Assembly (NCBI GenBank): GCA_043820105.1
Contig: JBDREC010000020.1
Coordinates: forward strand, 1 to 5,814
Source: JBDREC01 sp043820105 [NCBI: Pseudomonadota bacterium]
Lineage (GTDB): Bacteria > Bdellovibrionota_F > JAHFAK01
Reading direction: 5' to 3'
DNA length: 5,814 bases
The translations under genes and the position numbers were made by a program. The notes beneath the pieces were generated by a model. It saw only the letters and a program-made list of their open reading frames with translations, was not told the origin of the DNA and searched no databases. This document shows positions 4,976-5,814 of this stretch, in pieces (the stretch's first letter is position 1; each line of letters begins with the position of its first letter).

Positions 4976-5677
4976 ATGGATACTATATTAATTCTTCATG
5001 GTTGGGGGTCTTGCGCCAAAAACTGGCAGAGGGTGAAAGAGGGTTTAGAAAATGGGGGATGCAAGGTTTTTTTACCAGATTTACCTGGTTTTGGAGAGAG
5101 TCCACCATTAGAAAAAGCTTGGTCAATTGATGATTATGTAGTTTGGGTCAAAGATTTTGTTGAGAAAAATAATTTTGACCAGTTTTTTTTGACGGGTCAT
5201 TCCTTTGGTGGTAGTATTGCTACCAAATACGCTTTAAAATTTCCTAAAGAGGTTAAAAAATTAATTCTAATTGATCCAGCTGTCGTTAGGGTAAAAGATA
5301 TCAGAAAAAAGATAATAGCGAAAATATCAAAATTTTTTAAGATATTCTCTTGCTTGCCATTTTACTCCTTAATGAGAAGAGCTTTTTATAAATTTATTGT
5401 GAAAAGCGACTATTTAAGCACTGAAGGTCCTATGCGAGAAACTAGGGAAACATATCTAAGGGTAATTAAAGGAGACCTTTCTAATAGTTTATCTGATATT
5501 TCTGTACCAACAGTATTAATTTGGGGGAAAAAAGATAAGTTTACTCCTCTGAAAGACGCTTATTTTATTAAAGGGAAGATTGTTGAAGCAAGATTAGAAA
5601 TACTGCTTAATATTAAACATAATCCTCAAACAGAAAACCCAGAGTTATTAGTTGAAACAATTTTAAAAAATCTATGA
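4976..5677 (+). CDS. Alpha/beta hydrolase family protein
   Basis: A 233-residue protein with the alpha/beta hydrolase fold and no signal peptide. The oxyanion-hole motif HGWG is at residues 8-11, LPDLPGFGESP follows at about 33-43, and the nucleophile elbow GHSFGG places the serine at S76. The likely acid is D187 in IWGKKDKFTP and the likely base is H215 in IKHNPQTENPE, so the catalytic triad looks complete. A basic cap region (residues about 105-165, KKIIAKISKFFKIF) separates core and carboxyl parts and would set substrate choice, which cannot be read from the sequence. The start lies two bases after the serS stop, with a weak AGG six bases upstream. Its stop codon overlaps the next gene's start as ATGA, tying its expression to a probable murF gene. 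A role in lipid or envelope metabolism is a guess from that neighbour; general esterase activity is equally possible. Confidence 0.88.
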   Translation: MDTILILHGWGSCAKNWQRVKEGLENGGCKVFLPDLPGFGESPPLEKAWSIDDYVVWVKDFVEKNNFDQFFLTGHSFGGSIATKYALKFPKEVKKLILIDPAVVRVKDIRKKIIAKISKFFKIFSCLPFYSLMRRAFYKFIVKSDYLSTEGPMRETRETYLRVIKGDLSNSLSDISVPTVLIWGKKDKFTPLKDAYFIKGKIVEARLEILLNIKHNPQTENPELLVETILKNL

Positions 5678-5814
5678 TATTTTTAATCTTAATTTCTATT
5701 TTCTGGTCCATTGTTTTTACAAAGAAACTTTTGTTTTGGGTTTATCTTTGGCAGCTTAAAGCATATCATATTGGCAGATTTCAAGATCATTTCCGCACTC
5801 ATAAAGGCAAGGCG
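5674..5814 (+). CDS. murF: Probable MurF-like Mur ligase with amino-terminal membrane segment, partial at right edge
   Basis: An open frame of 47 codons runs from the ATG at 5674 to the window edge without a stop. Residues 1-15 (MIFLILISIFWSIVF) are strongly hydrophobic and look like a membrane segment. FWVYLWQLKAYHIGRFQDHF follows, then RTHKGKA. From memory, this YLWQLK(E/A)Y..GRF.DH.RT pattern is the pre-sequence found on UDP-N-acetylmuramoyl-tripeptide--D-alanyl-D-alanine ligase homologues in Patescibacteria, placed ahead of the usual Mur ligase domains. MurF joins D-Ala-D-Ala to the peptidoglycan precursor using ATP. The ATGA overlap with the hydrolase gene supports a real, coupled start. 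No catalytic motif (for example the GTNGKT-type P-loop) is inside the window, so the product name rests on the pre-sequence and context alone. Confidence 0.6.
   Translation, partial: MIFLILISIFWSIVFTKKLLFWVYLWQLKAYHIGRFQDHFRTHKGKA

Overview
The window reads as ordinary chromosomal DNA from an AT-rich, reduced-genome bacterium, most likely a member of the Candidate Phyla Radiation (Patescibacteria, Parcubacteria-like). The reasons are an archaeal-type UMP kinase next to ribosomal protein L31, compact aminoacyl-tRNA synthetases, start codons that mostly lack Shine-Dalgarno sequences, and a MurF-like protein with an amino-terminal membrane segment. The lineage is an inference from gene character, not a database match. 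TGA is used as a stop by two genes (pyrH and the hydrolase), which argues against the CPR groups that read TGA as glycine.

Layout. Positions 1-877 (minus strand) hold a two-gene unit: UMP kinase (pyrH) followed by rpmE, which overlap by ATGA; rpmE runs off the left edge. Positions 926-1677 hold a small mobile element. Two 25-bp palindromes that are reverse complements of each other bracket a Y1 (HUH) REP-associated-type transposase gene on the minus strand. That gene carries a one-base frameshift in a run of nine T (A on the plus strand). From 1698 rightwards everything is on the plus strand: a good sigma70-like promoter almost abutting the greA start codon, then greA, a probable weak terminator, lysS, serS, an alpha/beta hydrolase, and the first 47 codons of a probable murF gene that runs off the right edge.

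How the genes work together. The plus-strand cluster joins transcription elongation rescue (GreA), tRNA charging (LysRS, SerRS) and, through overlapping or nearly touching reading frames, a hydrolase and a peptidoglycan-precursor ligase. The minus-strand unit joins pyrimidine nucleotide synthesis to a ribosomal protein. The mobile element sits in the divergent intergenic region between these two housekeeping units, where insertion would break no gene.

I see no evidence of a novel defence, secretion or biosynthetic system here. The most interesting parts are the palindrome-bracketed transposase with its homopolymer frameshift, the leaderless-looking greA promoter with a neighbouring perfect DnaA-box 9-mer, and the repeated start-codon context in front of serS.
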